42,783 nucleotides of DNA from contig JAKFVC010000085.1 in NCBI GenBank assembly GCA_021732415.1, forward strand, positions 1-42,783, read 5' to 3'. The notes under the pieces were generated by a model, which was given only the letters and a program-made list of their open reading frames with translations, was not told the origin of the DNA and did not search any database. Shown in pieces: positions 35,067 to 42,783 of the stretch (within the stretch, counting starts at the first letter, position 1; the number at the start of each line of letters is the position of its first letter). A program made the position numbers and the translations under genes. Source of the stretch: Planctomycetaceae bacterium (GTDB taxonomy: Bacteria > Planctomycetota > Planctomycetia > Planctomycetales > Planctomycetaceae).

Positions 35067-36590
35067 TTTTTTCATTGGCTGCCAATGGTTCGCAATCACT
35101 CGCAACCCCTGCTAAATGCGGGGGTTGTGGCGTTTCTTCTGTACAGTTTACGGAATGACAGTTGTGTTCAATCGTTTTCAATCGCTCCTCACGATTAGCA
35201 ACAACTCGTGCAACCATTCGTGCAACCAAACTTTCATCGACCATGGTTGCATTGCTGGTTCCCGTTGCTCTGAGAATCCGAGTTTGCGGCTCCGCCGTGA
35301 CGGTCTTTACTTCCAGGCCGGGCAACGAACTGAGAGCACTCCCCAAATCGTACAGACCGACATGCGTGTAACGATCCAACGTCAAAGCAATCGTGCTGTG
35401 CCGGAGCAACTCTTGCGCGGCCTTGGGAGTAACTCCCGCTTTCGCGAGGTTCGAGGCGAATGTATGCCGCAAACTGTGGAAATCGACAATTTTCCCCGTG
35501 GAGGCCAAGTCGCGGCAAAAGTCTGATTTTTCCCGTGCATCCTTTTCCACATCGGTGGGAGCTTGTTTGATCCATTCGGCGCGGGCCACTTCCAGGTCCC
35601 GACGCATCATCGCAGCAGCTTTCGACACCCATGTTCCCGGAAACAACCGGTCTCGGGCAGGTGGCTTGAGGACTGACTTCCCCTTTTCCACGGATTGGGG
35701 TTCGCGACGGCCTCGGGTTGCGGACGGTTCCGGATGAATTCTCGTAGCATCGGTACCAAGGCACCGTGCAAGGGCAAAACGTCCTTGCGGCGATGTTTAC
35801 TGTATCCGGCTTCCACGGTCAGACAGGGTTGATCAGTTTCGAGGTCAAAACTCTCTGGGGTTAGCGAGTGGAGCTCGCTTGCCCGCAAACCGCTCAACAC
35901 GGCTAGCGAATACAACACGGCTCGAGATTCGCCCGTTGTTCCCTTGAACGAAACGCCAAGGCGGGCCGCTGCCAGCAAGGCATTCAATTCGGCGGGGTGG
36001 AGTTCACGACGTTCGCGGCGGATATCGGTTTCTGAGTTGAGCTTTGCCAAGTGGGCAAAAGGATTCAGGGGCAATCGACGGTCGCGCACAGCCCAATTCG
36101 CAAATGCCTTGACGCATGCCAGGTAATGGTTCGAGCTTTGAATCGACAACCCGGATTTCCGACGTTCGGAAAGATATTCGGCCACGCGTTGAGCCGACAG
36201 GTCTTTCAACGTCACGACGCGAGCCAGGCAGGCTTTCACGCGGTTGACAGTCAGGGCCACTTGCCGAGGGATAACCTGTTTGGCTTCCAAGTGTCGACGG
36301 AACGCTTCCAAATGAACTTTGAGCGGTTGGCCCAAATGTTCGTCGTGGGGACCGATCAAACCGACAGCCGAGTATTCGGCCTTGCGAACCAGTTCGGCCG
36401 CTTGTTGACCGGCCGCAGTCTTGTTCTTTTTCAAGCGATGTTCGCGGAGAATGCCATCGGCATCCCCAATCCGGGCATACCAGTATTCAGAACGCTCGGT
36501 CACTTTGCGGGCCTCGGGGTCCGCTTTCTTGGAGCGTTTCCCATCGGGGCGAACGTAGCGGGTAATGGTTTTCCGGAACAGTGAGGGCAT
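35005..36590 (-). pseudogene. tyrosine recombinase (integrase), frameshifted
   Basis: Two overlapping minus-strand reading frames make up one integrase of about 500 residues. The first (from ATG 36590) has an N-terminal arm-binding-like region, a core-binding region (LSIQSSNHYLACVKAFANWA) and the first catalytic Arg236 in SGLRASELHSL, then the lysine hairpin AGYSKHRRKDVLPLHG. The second frame carries HSLRHTFASNLAKAG (His, Arg), RHSTIALTLDRYTH (His, Tyr). The break falls between about 35690 and 35760, and adding one base restores the frame; short runs GGGG (35697-35700) and CCCC/TTTT (35680-35687) are candidates. The 3' end runs into the tRNA-Arg gene on the opposite strand (ending GSEDRCSIH). 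Confidence 0.88.
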
Positions 36591-36777
36591 CGGAGGGCCT
36601 TTCTGAGAACGCCACCCGGGACCGGTTCCGGTTCTCAGGTCGGAACACAGTCCACGGCTGGCAAAGGTGCGGCGATTGTATCACGCGTCGCAATCTTGGG
36701 AATCGAATTTGTCGTGCGGGCCAGCTTCCCCGGGGTAAGTGCGAATGGCAGAACGATCGGTCCCCAGGCGTGCCAGC
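36591..36777. other. intergenic within the element
   Basis: This 187-bp stretch holds the integrase promoter region (its ATG is at 36590) and the 3' end of the gene at 36778. A likely attachment or arm-binding region, but no repeat was recognised. Confidence 0.35.
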
Positions 36778-37758
36778 CTACGGGCCCGCCTCTCGGGCCA
36801 AACGGAGTTCATCCGGCGTGAAACCCAGTCCATCGGCGCTCAATCGGCGAGCCGCTTCAGTGATATTCGCAGGGGTCAGATAGTTCCATGACTTGCGTTC
36901 AACGTGACGGACGAAGAATCCGCCGGGGTTATGGGCAGTGAGGGCTTGCAGTGAGAGAGCAACAATGCGCAGCGCGTTTACCTTTGTCTTCACAATCAAT
37001 CCAGACTTGACCGCATCACGGAACATTTCAGTGACTTCCTTCGGGTCACGGAGGCGTTTAACGTCGATGTGTCCCGTCCACCAGCCGGGAAGCTTCGCTG
37101 TAGGCGAACCGGAATGCGCTGGACAATTCCTGATCCCATCGCCGTCGCCGTCCTTCCTTTCGGACGGAAGGAGGGACGGCGGCGACGGAGGAGTATGTTC
37201 TTTCGTTGAAGGGCCAGAAACGGGGTCAGGAGTAGGATAGAAAGCGCTTCGATTGATAGTCGCATTGAACTTCGGTTGATCGTCTGATTCTGATGATAGA
37301 CGGGGTTTACGATCAGCGGGTTGATCTTCATTTGATAGTCTACTTTGGATCATATTCGGCTGTTCATAATCGTTGGGAACATTCTCATCGATTGGGGCGT
37401 CGCCCAAGCCTTGGGCATCAGTCGGAATTACAACCCAATACAATCCAGGTGCGCGGTCTCCACGTTTGGGGGCGATATAGATCAGCCAACCAGTATCAAG
37501 ACATGCCTTTCGGATCCGCTCCAGTCGATTCCAAGTCTTCACTCCTAGCAGCGGCATCAGTTGGCCGTTGTAATACGTAACGGGACCGCGATACCGCTTC
37601 GCATCTTCGCATGTAGCAATCACCGTCAGCAGCGTGAACGCTTCAGGGCCGAGAGTGGTCGCGATCACGCACTTCACCATTGTGCGGATGAATTTTTGGG
37701 CGAAGAATGACGGCCGATCTTTGGGATACTGAGCACGGGCGGGACTCGCCGGTTTCAC
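36778..37758 (-). CDS. hypothetical protein of the mobile element, possible replication protein
   Basis: From GTG 37758 the protein has 326 residues. The N-terminal third looks like a winged-helix DNA-binding region (FAQKFIRTMVKCVIATTLG, then LLTVIATCEDAKRYRGPVTYY and WNRLERIRKACLDTGWLIY), as in replication-associated proteins of plasmids and phages. A Pro/Ser-rich linker occupies about residues 150-215, followed by a second folded part (WWTGHIDVKRLRDPKEVTEMF, then NYLTPANITEAARRL). Arrangement of a wHTH, a linker and a C-terminal domain is typical of initiator-type proteins, but I cannot name the family. Its start overlaps the stop of the gene before it (GTGA), so they are co-translated. Confidence 0.7.
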   Translation of the reverse strand: MKPASPARAQYPKDRPSFFAQKFIRTMVKCVIATTLGPEAFTLLTVIATCEDAKRYRGPVTYYNGQLMPLLGVKTWNRLERIRKACLDTGWLIYIAPKRGDRAPGLYWVVIPTDAQGLGDAPIDENVPNDYEQPNMIQSRLSNEDQPADRKPRLSSESDDQPKFNATINRSAFYPTPDPVSGPSTKEHTPPSPPSLLPSERKDGDGDGIRNCPAHSGSPTAKLPGWWTGHIDVKRLRDPKEVTEMFRDAVKSGLIVKTKVNALRIVALSLQALTAHNPGGFFVRHVERKSWNYLTPANITEAARRLSADGLGFTPDELRLAREAGP

Positions 37759-38204
37759 GGTGCGGCCTCCGCGGTGTTCGATCCGCTGGGAGGGATCTCA
37801 GGCCCCGCTGCTGAAAGCTGATCCGACGGCGGGGAATTGTTGGTAGGCCACTTCTGCGCGGCCGTGCGATCGATCAGCTTCCAGATCCGGTTCGGACGGA
37901 CATGGGCTTCTTTTCGATTCGACTTGTGAAAACCGTCGGCACGGATAATTCCGGCTCGGGCCAGCGGACCAGGGGCTGCTCCGAAGAACTTCGGACTGAT
38001 CCCAGAGGGAACCGGAACCAACGGCCGAACATCGTCAGCCGTAGCGGCTTTTTGTTCGAGTAATATTCGGAGCAGCGCAACTTGAGCCAGCCGAACCAAT
38101 GCAGAACGGCGTGCGTCCAGGATCGAATGGGCGCGTTCCTTCAAGAACTCGTCAGGGTTAACTTCACTGGAAGGGACCGGCTTAATAGGATTCATTGAAT
38201 CCAT
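37755..38204 (-). CDS. hypothetical mobile-element protein, winged-helix-like
   Basis: From ATG 38204 the protein has 149 residues. Residues about 30-115 look like a winged helix (RLAQVALLRILLEQKAATADD, then GPLARAGIIRADGFHKS); the C-terminal third is Pro/Ser-rich and probably flexible. Its stop overlaps the next start as GTGA. It sits in the element between the recombination genes and the 326-residue protein, and may regulate or assist that protein. I do not recognise the family. Confidence 0.65.
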   Translation of the reverse strand: MDSMNPIKPVPSSEVNPDEFLKERAHSILDARRSALVRLAQVALLRILLEQKAATADDVRPLVPVPSGISPKFFGAAPGPLARAGIIRADGFHKSNRKEAHVRPNRIWKLIDRTAAQKWPTNNSPPSDQLSAAGPEIPPSGSNTAEAAP

Positions 38205-38305
38205 CTATTCTGAGTATGGGGGTAGCCGCTCGAACGCGTCGCAACCGCGGTCGGGCCGGAATGAGATTGAGAACACTTCTGGCGCCCAGCTTCAAAACAG
38301 ACGCG

Positions 38306-38560
38306 TCAGAGATTCGCGGTCGCGTCACATGCCAGGCGGTCGGGACACCCCAATGCGACCCAGCGGCGGATATCGTCTGTTCGCCACCGAGTTGTTCCGC
38401 CGGACAGTCGCAACGGACGCGGCAGCTTCCCGGCGGCATCCATTCGCTAGATCGTGGACGGACTTACGCACAGCGTCCGCGCCAGCCGTGCTGCATCCAT
38501 CAGCAACCCGGATTCATTGACAACCAGAGCCGTGGGCGGGGCGATTGGTTCAGGGGGCAT
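38306..38560 (-). pseudogene. AlpA-like HTH regulator with in-frame amber codon
   Basis: Reading from ATG 38560 gives 84 codons interrupted once: MPPEPIAPP, then GLLMDAARLARTLCVSPSTI, then TAG, then RMDAAGKLPRPLRLSGG, TRWRTDDIRRWVALGCPDR, and a final TGA at 38306-38308. The flanking sequence is the AlpA-like HTH pattern (STIWRMDAAGKLPRP in relatives), so the amber codon (38447-38449) replaces the conserved Trp and can arise from TGG by one G-to-A change. The ATG overlaps the stop of the excisionase-like gene by 11 bp (ATG at 38560, stop at 38552-38550). An internal Met at codon 40 could give only a truncated protein. It was not found as one ORF because of this stop. Confidence 0.8.
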
Positions 38561-38744
38561 GGTCTCCCCCCTTTTGGTCGTCTCGATTGCGGAGGGCTTG
38601 TTCCACGTCGTTCAGAGAAAATCGACGTACCTTGCCGTTGATTCGGATTTGCGGAATGAGCCCACTCCACGCCCATTCCCGAATCGTTTCGGGCTGGACC
38701 TGGAAGTGGCGTGCAACTTGGGTTGCCGTGAGTAATTCGGACAT
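38550..38744 (-). CDS. excisionase-like helix-turn-helix protein
   Basis: The protein has 64 residues, MSELLTATQVARHFQVQPET and IREWAWSGLIPQIRINGKVR: the HTH_17/MerR-like excisionase pattern with recognition-helix W and wing positions. A final segment ALRNRDDQKGG is basic and acidic mixed. It probably controls excision of the integrated element or its transcription. Its stop overlaps the start of the AlpA-like pseudogene, so the two were co-translated. A small palindrome (38770-38784) lies 26 nt upstream of its ATG and may be its operator. No lesion is seen in this gene. Confidence 0.85.
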   Translation of the reverse strand: MSELLTATQVARHFQVQPETIREWAWSGLIPQIRINGKVRRFSLNDVEQALRNRDDQKGGDHAP

Positions 38745-38769
38745 GCTACTTTCCCGGAAGTGTGATTCG

Positions 38770-38784
38770 GCGTCACCATGACGC
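38770..38784. promoter_or_regulatory. short palindrome, possible operator
   Basis: GCGTCA, then CCA, then TGACGC: a perfect 6-bp inverted repeat in front of the excisionase-like gene. It fits a small dimeric repressor site, but it could also be chance. Confidence 0.3.
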
Positions 38785-38886
38785 GTCTACATTCCGAAAA
38801 GTGGATGTGCGGATTAATAGCGGATTTGTCGTGTTATCAGGAAATTCATCGGTTTGAACAAGAGCGGATTTCCGCTTTCATCCGCA

Positions 38887-39771
38887 TTAGCCGGCCTCGA
38901 ACCGACTGGGACGGTCGATTTCATCAGATGTGATGATACTGCGGCCGGTCCGTCCAGTTCGTCCTGAGTTCTTATTCGTACCGTGGAATTTGCGACCTTC
39001 ACGAACGTACCTAATCCATGTCGCAAAATGTTGAATGTCCAACCCCTCGGGATAATTCTCTTGCACCCATCTGTAAAGATCCCGGTCGACAACGTGGCCA
39101 AGCGCTTCAATGGCGGCAAGTGATTGCTGGTAGGCACATTCGCAACATTTTGGCAATGGCCTACCCAATTGTGTTACTTTAGTGGCAAACTCAGGGGGCG
39201 GATTTGGCGGCTCCTTTTTCGCCTGAGGCAACTTCAGAGAGGAGGCAAAGGCTGCAAGATTCGGCTTGAGCTTCGCGAATTTTGCTCCGAGTTCGCCATT
39301 CAGTGCTCTTTTCCACTCGGCTGGATTCCGGCCCATCAGTTTGAGTTGATCCAGACCTAGACGCCGGGCAAGAAAGTCGACTGACAGTTGAGCCAAATCC
39401 CGCAAGGTATCGAGTTCAACGGCATGTCTATTCGATGGCCCCTCGATGAATGAGCAAGCACGCTGATCCAGCAAATCAGCCTGATCGATCCTGTACTGAA
39501 CACGTTTCGACAAGCCGCGTGATACCGGCTCGTCGAGTTTTTCCAGTTCAGTTATCACCGTCCTTACCGCATCAATTGCCCGTTGCACAGTCGAAATTTC
39601 ATCCGCTTCGATGTACTCAGGTTCGCCGTGAAAGGGGGCAGAGGAATTTAGGATCGCGGGAAAAAGGTCATTCTCATTTGACTGAGAAGAATTCAACATC
39701 GGAGCAAGGAACTTTGATTCCGCTGTCGCCTCGGCTTGGTCACGAGAATCCATTGATAAGCGATGATCCAT
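38887..39771 (-). CDS. hypothetical protein of the mobile element
   Basis: The protein has 294 residues, from ATG 39771. It is acidic at the N-terminus and rich in helices; the stretch ISTVQRAIDAVRTVITELEK looks like a coiled segment. Two Cys (LPKCCECAYQQSLAAIEAL) near residue 210 might form part of a small metal site, but no full zinc motif is seen. The C-terminus is basic with Gly/Arg (SGRTGRTGRSI). I do not recognise the family. It is the first gene of the minus-strand set and may be transcribed ahead of the excisionase-like gene, 142 bp further on. Confidence 0.65.
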   Translation of the reverse strand: MDHRLSMDSRDQAEATAESKFLAPMLNSSQSNENDLFPAILNSSAPFHGEPEYIEADEISTVQRAIDAVRTVITELEKLDEPVSRGLSKRVQYRIDQADLLDQRACSFIEGPSNRHAVELDTLRDLAQLSVDFLARRLGLDQLKLMGRNPAEWKRALNGELGAKFAKLKPNLAAFASSLKLPQAKKEPPNPPPEFATKVTQLGRPLPKCCECAYQQSLAAIEALGHVVDRDLYRWVQENYPEGLDIQHFATWIRYVREGRKFHGTNKNSGRTGRTGRSIITSDEIDRPSRFEAG

Positions 39772-40238
39772 TTACCAAGTTACCTCCAAAATCGGGCCGA
39801 CAGTGGGGAGAGTTGCGGGGAGGTAGCTCCGCGTCACTACCTCGCCTGTCGGATCGTGCGGTCAAATGATCAATCGGACCGCAAACCCGATTCACGAAGA
39901 TACGCGCCGGTTGAAACTCTGTGCACTTTCCGCCGTCTATCAGTTTCGTTTAGCGATCTTATCGCTGGCTAATGGGGAATCATTACGGCGTAATACGATC
40001 ATGAATGACTCTCACCTTGGTGACAATCAAGGGGGGATAGGGTTGGAACGAATTCCCATTATCCAATCAGTTTACGGCCGCTTGGGGGCGCTAACCTGGC
40101 AAGCAAGTATGTTTAACTTCGTGACTGTTCCCAGTGCGGTATCAGGTTGACCCGACCGGGAAGAACCTACCGAATCCGGGCGAGACAAAGGACGTTTCAG
40201 GCTGGCCCTGCATTCGTTGGGCTTATTCTATTGCTTGG
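39772..40238. other. intergenic region
   Basis: About 465 bp between minus-strand genes. Plus-strand ORFs (39450-39869, 39866-40150) overlap each other and lack motifs. A 7-bp inverted repeat GAGGTAG/CTACCTC sits at 39820-39843 upstream of the 294-residue gene. The region is a candidate for regulatory sites, none proved. Confidence 0.4.
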
Positions 40239-40526
40239 TCACGGTGGATTCTCCCTTTCGCCCCTAGCTTTCAACCTATCTAGCCTGCTTTTCAAAATCT
40301 CTAAAACCTCGTGACGAGCTTGCTCATCCGAGGGCGCATCCAGGGGAACAGTTTCATCGACCTCTTTTTTTGTGGCTTTCTTGGCGTGGGCGATTTTTTT
40401 CGAAGGGATTTCTGAAGTCTGGTTCGCAAGTTGTTTTGACGAAAGCTTCCGTTTAGTTTTGGGAAACTTTGCCGAAACAATCTTCTTCTTGCCTGGTGGG
40501 AATTTGCTGGATGGAATCTTTGCCAC
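40239..40526 (-). CDS. small Lys-rich basic protein
   Basis: From GTG 40526 the protein has 95 residues, with AAAGGAG about 6-12 nt upstream. The first two thirds are strongly basic (SSKFPPGKKKIVSAKFPKTK and KIAHAKKATKKE), the last third acidic (PLDAPSDEQARHEVLEILKS). This composition resembles small nucleic-acid-binding proteins or histone H1-like tails, but there is no family match I can name. It may be within or just outside the element. Coding is supported by the strong ribosome binding site. Confidence 0.6.
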   Translation of the reverse strand: MAKIPSSKFPPGKKKIVSAKFPKTKRKLSSKQLANQTSEIPSKKIAHAKKATKKEVDETVPLDAPSDEQARHEVLEILKSRLDRLKARGERENPP

Positions 40527-40592
40527 GAAGTTCTCCTTTGGGTTGCGAGGAGGGCAGTCTTAACTTGGGATTTCGCAACAGAGTACCGCGAC

Positions 40593-40898
40593 TCATTCGC
40601 CTGTCGTGAAAAGCATTGAACGCAAATTCATCTTTTTTGAGGTGTTGCCGACTGCCAGAGGATCCTTATAGACTAAGACCACAGGCTGATCGTTGTGCGC
40701 GTATTGTGATGCGTTTCCAGTATTGCGATTCTCCAATCGAAAGGACAATTGGATCATGATCACCGTGCAGACAGAGCCGTCAATACAATGCACGAAATAG
40801 ACCAACCATAATCTGTCAAAATCGCGCCCCTTATTCAACTCCCTCGGCAATTTCCCATGTGCCTGTTCTTTCTCCTGGGCTTTGACATCCACCCTCAT
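40593..40898 (-). CDS. hypothetical small protein, weakly supported
   Basis: An open frame of 101 residues, same strand as the Lys-rich gene and 66 nt upstream of it. It begins MRVDVKAQEKEQAHGKLPRE and has a hydrophobic middle (RLWLVYFVHCIDGSVCTVIM). The ribosome binding site is weak (GTGAAAG 5 nt before ATG). No motif is recognised. It could be an ORF by chance, and the AT-richer composition here differs from the surroundings. Confidence 0.35.
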   Translation of the reverse strand: MRVDVKAQEKEQAHGKLPRELNKGRDFDRLWLVYFVHCIDGSVCTVIMIQLSFRLENRNTGNASQYAHNDQPVVLVYKDPLAVGNTSKKMNLRSMLFTTGE

Positions 40899-41391
40899 TT
40901 TCTTTCACCGCCAGCAATCTGGGAAGCCCTTCACGTCGTTTAAGTCACGACCTCGTTTGAGCTTCGGGCGGTTCCAGCCTTCATTCGGGCTGGGAATCGT
41001 GAATATCGAGTCGCAGAGGCGCGGAAACAGCAGACGCGATGCGATTCCCTGCGTCGCCCCTCAAGTCACGGGAATTATCCGCTCGACTCCATCGCGTGCC
41101 AGCACGACACTTCAACGAGATTTCATCCGTTTATATGCACGGGCGTGCGGAAGGAGAAGACGCCCTGACACGTCTTGGCGGGGACTGTCGCGTCGCAGAG
41201 TGCCGCGGCGAGTTTGGGCAAAGGATTTTCTGCCTGCCGCCTTACTCAAGGGACGGAAGAAATCCTTTCAATCAGGTTCGCACCGAGATCCATTAACCCA
41301 TGATTGATGAACTCGGGGCACTCGCCCATTGCAGACGTCAAGATCCGCTACTCGGAAGACAGTGGCCTCACGAACAGGAATGTCTGTGCCA
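40899..41391. other. intergenic region without recognised genes
   Basis: About 490 bp. Plus-strand ORFs at 40882-41307 and 41039-41296 overlap each other in two frames and have an Arg/Ser-rich composition that looks non-coding. No repeat of the tRNA 3' end was recognised. Confidence 0.4.
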
Positions 41392-41437
41392 CCAGGAAAA
41401 AGAAGAAGGGCGTGAGGAACAAGTCCCTCACACCCTT
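41392..41437 (-). terminator. rho-independent terminator of the repeat protein gene
   Basis: On the minus strand AAGGGTGTGAGG pairs with CCTCACGCCCTT (41426-41437 and 41406-41417; 12 bp with one GU) around an 8-nt loop, followed by CTTCTTTTTCC. It lies 38 nt after the stop of the last gene. Confidence 0.75.
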
Positions 41438-41474
41438 CTGAATCATTCATTATCGTAACTTCAGCTACCACAAA

Positions 41475-42783
41475 CTAGCTGAGGTGTTCGAAGTTGGTGA
41501 TCTTGAATCGCAGCTTCTTGCCGGGGAGCACAGGCTCGTAGTCCGCAATCGACAACGGCGAGACAGAGATCGTATCATCACCTGCGCCACCATCAAATTG
41601 GAACTTGTTGGCAGTATTAAACGCGGGCGATGCGGCATTCGCGCCGATCGTCAACGAGTCTGTGCCGGCGGCCAACGTGATGAATACCGAGTCGTTGAAA
41701 ATCGCTGTCCCAGCGGAACCGATGATGACCGTGTCACTGCCCGCACCAGTCTTCAGGCTGGTCGTCCCCACCACAGTGACCGTCTTAGCCGCTGTCGTGG
41801 CGATATTGATCGTATCTGCGCCGCCACCGATATCGCTGAAGTTCAACGTACCGATCGTCGCAGCGAGCAAATTGAGGGTGGACGATCCGGAACCGTCTTC
41901 AATCTTCAGCGTTTGCGCCACAGTCACACTCGTTGCGGCGATCGTTCCAATGGCAACCGACGAGTTACCAATACCGACGTTGTAAATATAGGCCCCGACA
42001 CCACCATTAACAGTCGTTCGGTCCAGAGCCGTCGTCTTAGCGCCCGTCGTTGCCTGATTGCGGATGGTCAAGTTACCACCGATGACGTTGGCAACCGTCG
42101 CACCAAATGTGACGTTGGTTGCAGCAGTCCCAGCGTTGTTGATGGTGACATCGCCCACCTTGGCTCCGGAAGTCGTCAATTGATCAACGTTGACGTTGTT
42201 CGAAGTCGTAGCCGCACCATTCGTAATGGCCAGATTACCGGTCACGCTAATAGGCGCGGCGGCGATACTACCCAAGGTGACAGTGTTGGTAGTTAAGGCC
42301 GTACCATTGATGAAGTTGGTGGCCTTCGCGAACGTGCTTCGATTCACGGTGATCAGGTTCGCCGTTGTGGTGGCATTTCCATTGGTCGCGGTTACCGTCC
42401 CGAGGAACGAGTTCGCAGTATTGGTACCAAAAGCAATCGAATTGGTGGGGGCATTACCGTTGGTGAAAGTCGCCGAGGTGCTCCCACTGTTCACAGCACT
42501 ATTAACATTGATGGCGTTGGACGTCGTGGCAGTCCCATTCTTAACGATGATGCCCTTGGTCAGCGTCAATGTCGAACTGGCTGGATCAAACCCTATGCTG
42601 GCAACATTCGTGGCATTGTTGCCATTGATCAAGGTGGTAGTTCCACCTACCGTGGTCGGAACCAGACTCTGAATTCTTGCGAGTGTCGTTCCGGTGCCGC
42701 TACCATTGATAACGGAGACATTTCCTGTCACGGAAACGTCTCGGATGTCGACGATGTAGCCTAAGGTATTAGCCGAGTTGGAT
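41475..42783 (-). CDS. C-terminal part of a large Ser/Thr/Asn-rich repeat protein
   Basis: The frame is open to the window edge (no start needed here), giving at least 435 residues of the C-terminus. The 5' part of the visible sequence repeats short strands with the pattern NG(N/T)A(T/P)T, for example TLINGNNATNVASIGF, ITNGAATTSNNVNV and FINGTALTTNTVTL, every 35-45 residues, as expected for a beta-solenoid surface protein. Near the end are acidic loops (FSDIGGGADTINI, FDGGAGDDTISVSP) of the type that bind calcium in RTX-like repeats. The final residues are KKLRFKITNFEHLS; no sortase, autotransporter barrel or C-terminal anchor is seen. Most likely secreted or surface bound. Confidence 0.85.
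   Translation of the reverse strand, partial: SNSANTLGYIVDIRDVSVTGNVSVINGSGTGTTLARIQSLVPTTVGGTTTLINGNNATNVASIGFDPASSTLTLTKGIIVKNGTATTSNAINVNSAVNSGSTSATFTNGNAPTNSIAFGTNTANSFLGTVTATNGNATTTANLITVNRSTFAKATNFINGTALTTNTVTLGSIAAAPISVTGNLAITNGAATTSNNVNVDQLTTSGAKVGDVTINNAGTAATNVTFGATVANVIGGNLTIRNQATTGAKTTALDRTTVNGGVGAYIYNVGIGNSSVAIGTIAATSVTVAQTLKIEDGSGSSTLNLLAATIGTLNFSDIGGGADTINIATTAAKTVTVVGTTSLKTGAGSDTVIIGSAGTAIFNDSVFITLAAGTDSLTIGANAASPAFNTANKFQFDGGAGDDTISVSPLSIADYEPVLPGKKLRFKITNFEHLS

Noticed and set aside
35680-35760. Programmed -1 frameshift in the integrase
   Set aside because: No slippery heptamer in the reading frame and no obvious downstream stimulator was recognised; a one-base loss is simpler.
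38182-38439. Minus-strand ORF of 85 codons inside the AlpA-like region
   Set aside because: Different frame from the AlpA-like pseudogene, which has the recognisable HTH sequence on both sides of one amber codon.
38447-38449. Amber codon read as pyrrolysine or by suppression
   Set aside because: No pyrrolysine machinery is visible in the window, and a TGG-to-TAG mutation of a conserved Trp is simpler.
40007-40026. Short stretch GACTCTCACCTTGGTGAC as a possible second attachment site
   Set aside because: It shares only scattered bases with the tRNA-Arg 3' end and no cloverleaf-like context; too weak to call.

Overview
This window looks like a chromosomal segment of a planctomycete (order Planctomycetales). 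No marker gene such as 16S rRNA is present, so the assignment rests on protein families typical of that group: three DUF1559 prepilin-like proteins, a Tat-exported DUF1501 protein, a TPR/FG-GAP/ASPIC-UnbV protein, a CotH protein with Gly/Pro-rich tracts, extracellular proteins with the N-terminal LExRxxxxA motif (LEVRVVPA, LEDRALLS), and many intergenic palindromic repeats. Most genes have visible Shine-Dalgarno sequences and uniform, moderately high GC.

Layout. (1) 1-163: 5' end of an IS200-like/REP-associated transposase cut by the window edge. (2) 315-5511: exported hypothetical protein, parallel beta-helix protein, lipoprotein with a GspG-like C-terminus, then a tightly overlapped minus-strand set (small ORF, divergent DUF1559, VOC protein). 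(3) 5582-11864: two overlapping transglutaminase-like genes, a hybrid sensor histidine kinase, then rluB overlapping a PyrK-like oxidoreductase gene. (4) 12457-18734: Calx-beta surface protein, a leucine-rich-repeat protein pair on the minus strand, and a vWA lipoprotein. (5) 18841-26892, all minus strand: ASPIC/UnbV protein, small lipoprotein, two DUF1559 paralogues, WD40-like protein. (6) 27497-34810: DUF3445/HODM protein, LEDRALLS exported protein, DUF1501 protein, zinc-ribbon membrane protein, CotH protein. (7) 34994 to about 40.5 kb or beyond: tRNA-Arg(TCG) carrying an integrated, apparently decaying mobile element. Its tyrosine integrase ends inside the tRNA gene on the opposite strand and is frameshifted; an excisionase-like HTH gene is intact; the AlpA-like gene coupled to it has an in-frame amber codon; three unknown genes accompany them. 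The right attachment site was not found. (8) 41475-end: C-terminal part of a large Ser/Thr/Asn-rich repeat protein with a terminator behind it.

I did not find a convincing new defence or metabolic system. The most interesting items are the decaying tRNA-Arg element with lesions in two recombination/regulation genes, the dense and varied set of intergenic palindromes (including a perfect 33-bp inverted repeat nested inside longer arms, and a three-stem junction) in a window that also holds a REP-type transposase, the CotH protein with a low-complexity insertion inside its kinase-like domain, and a lipoprotein with a pseudopilin-like C-terminus.
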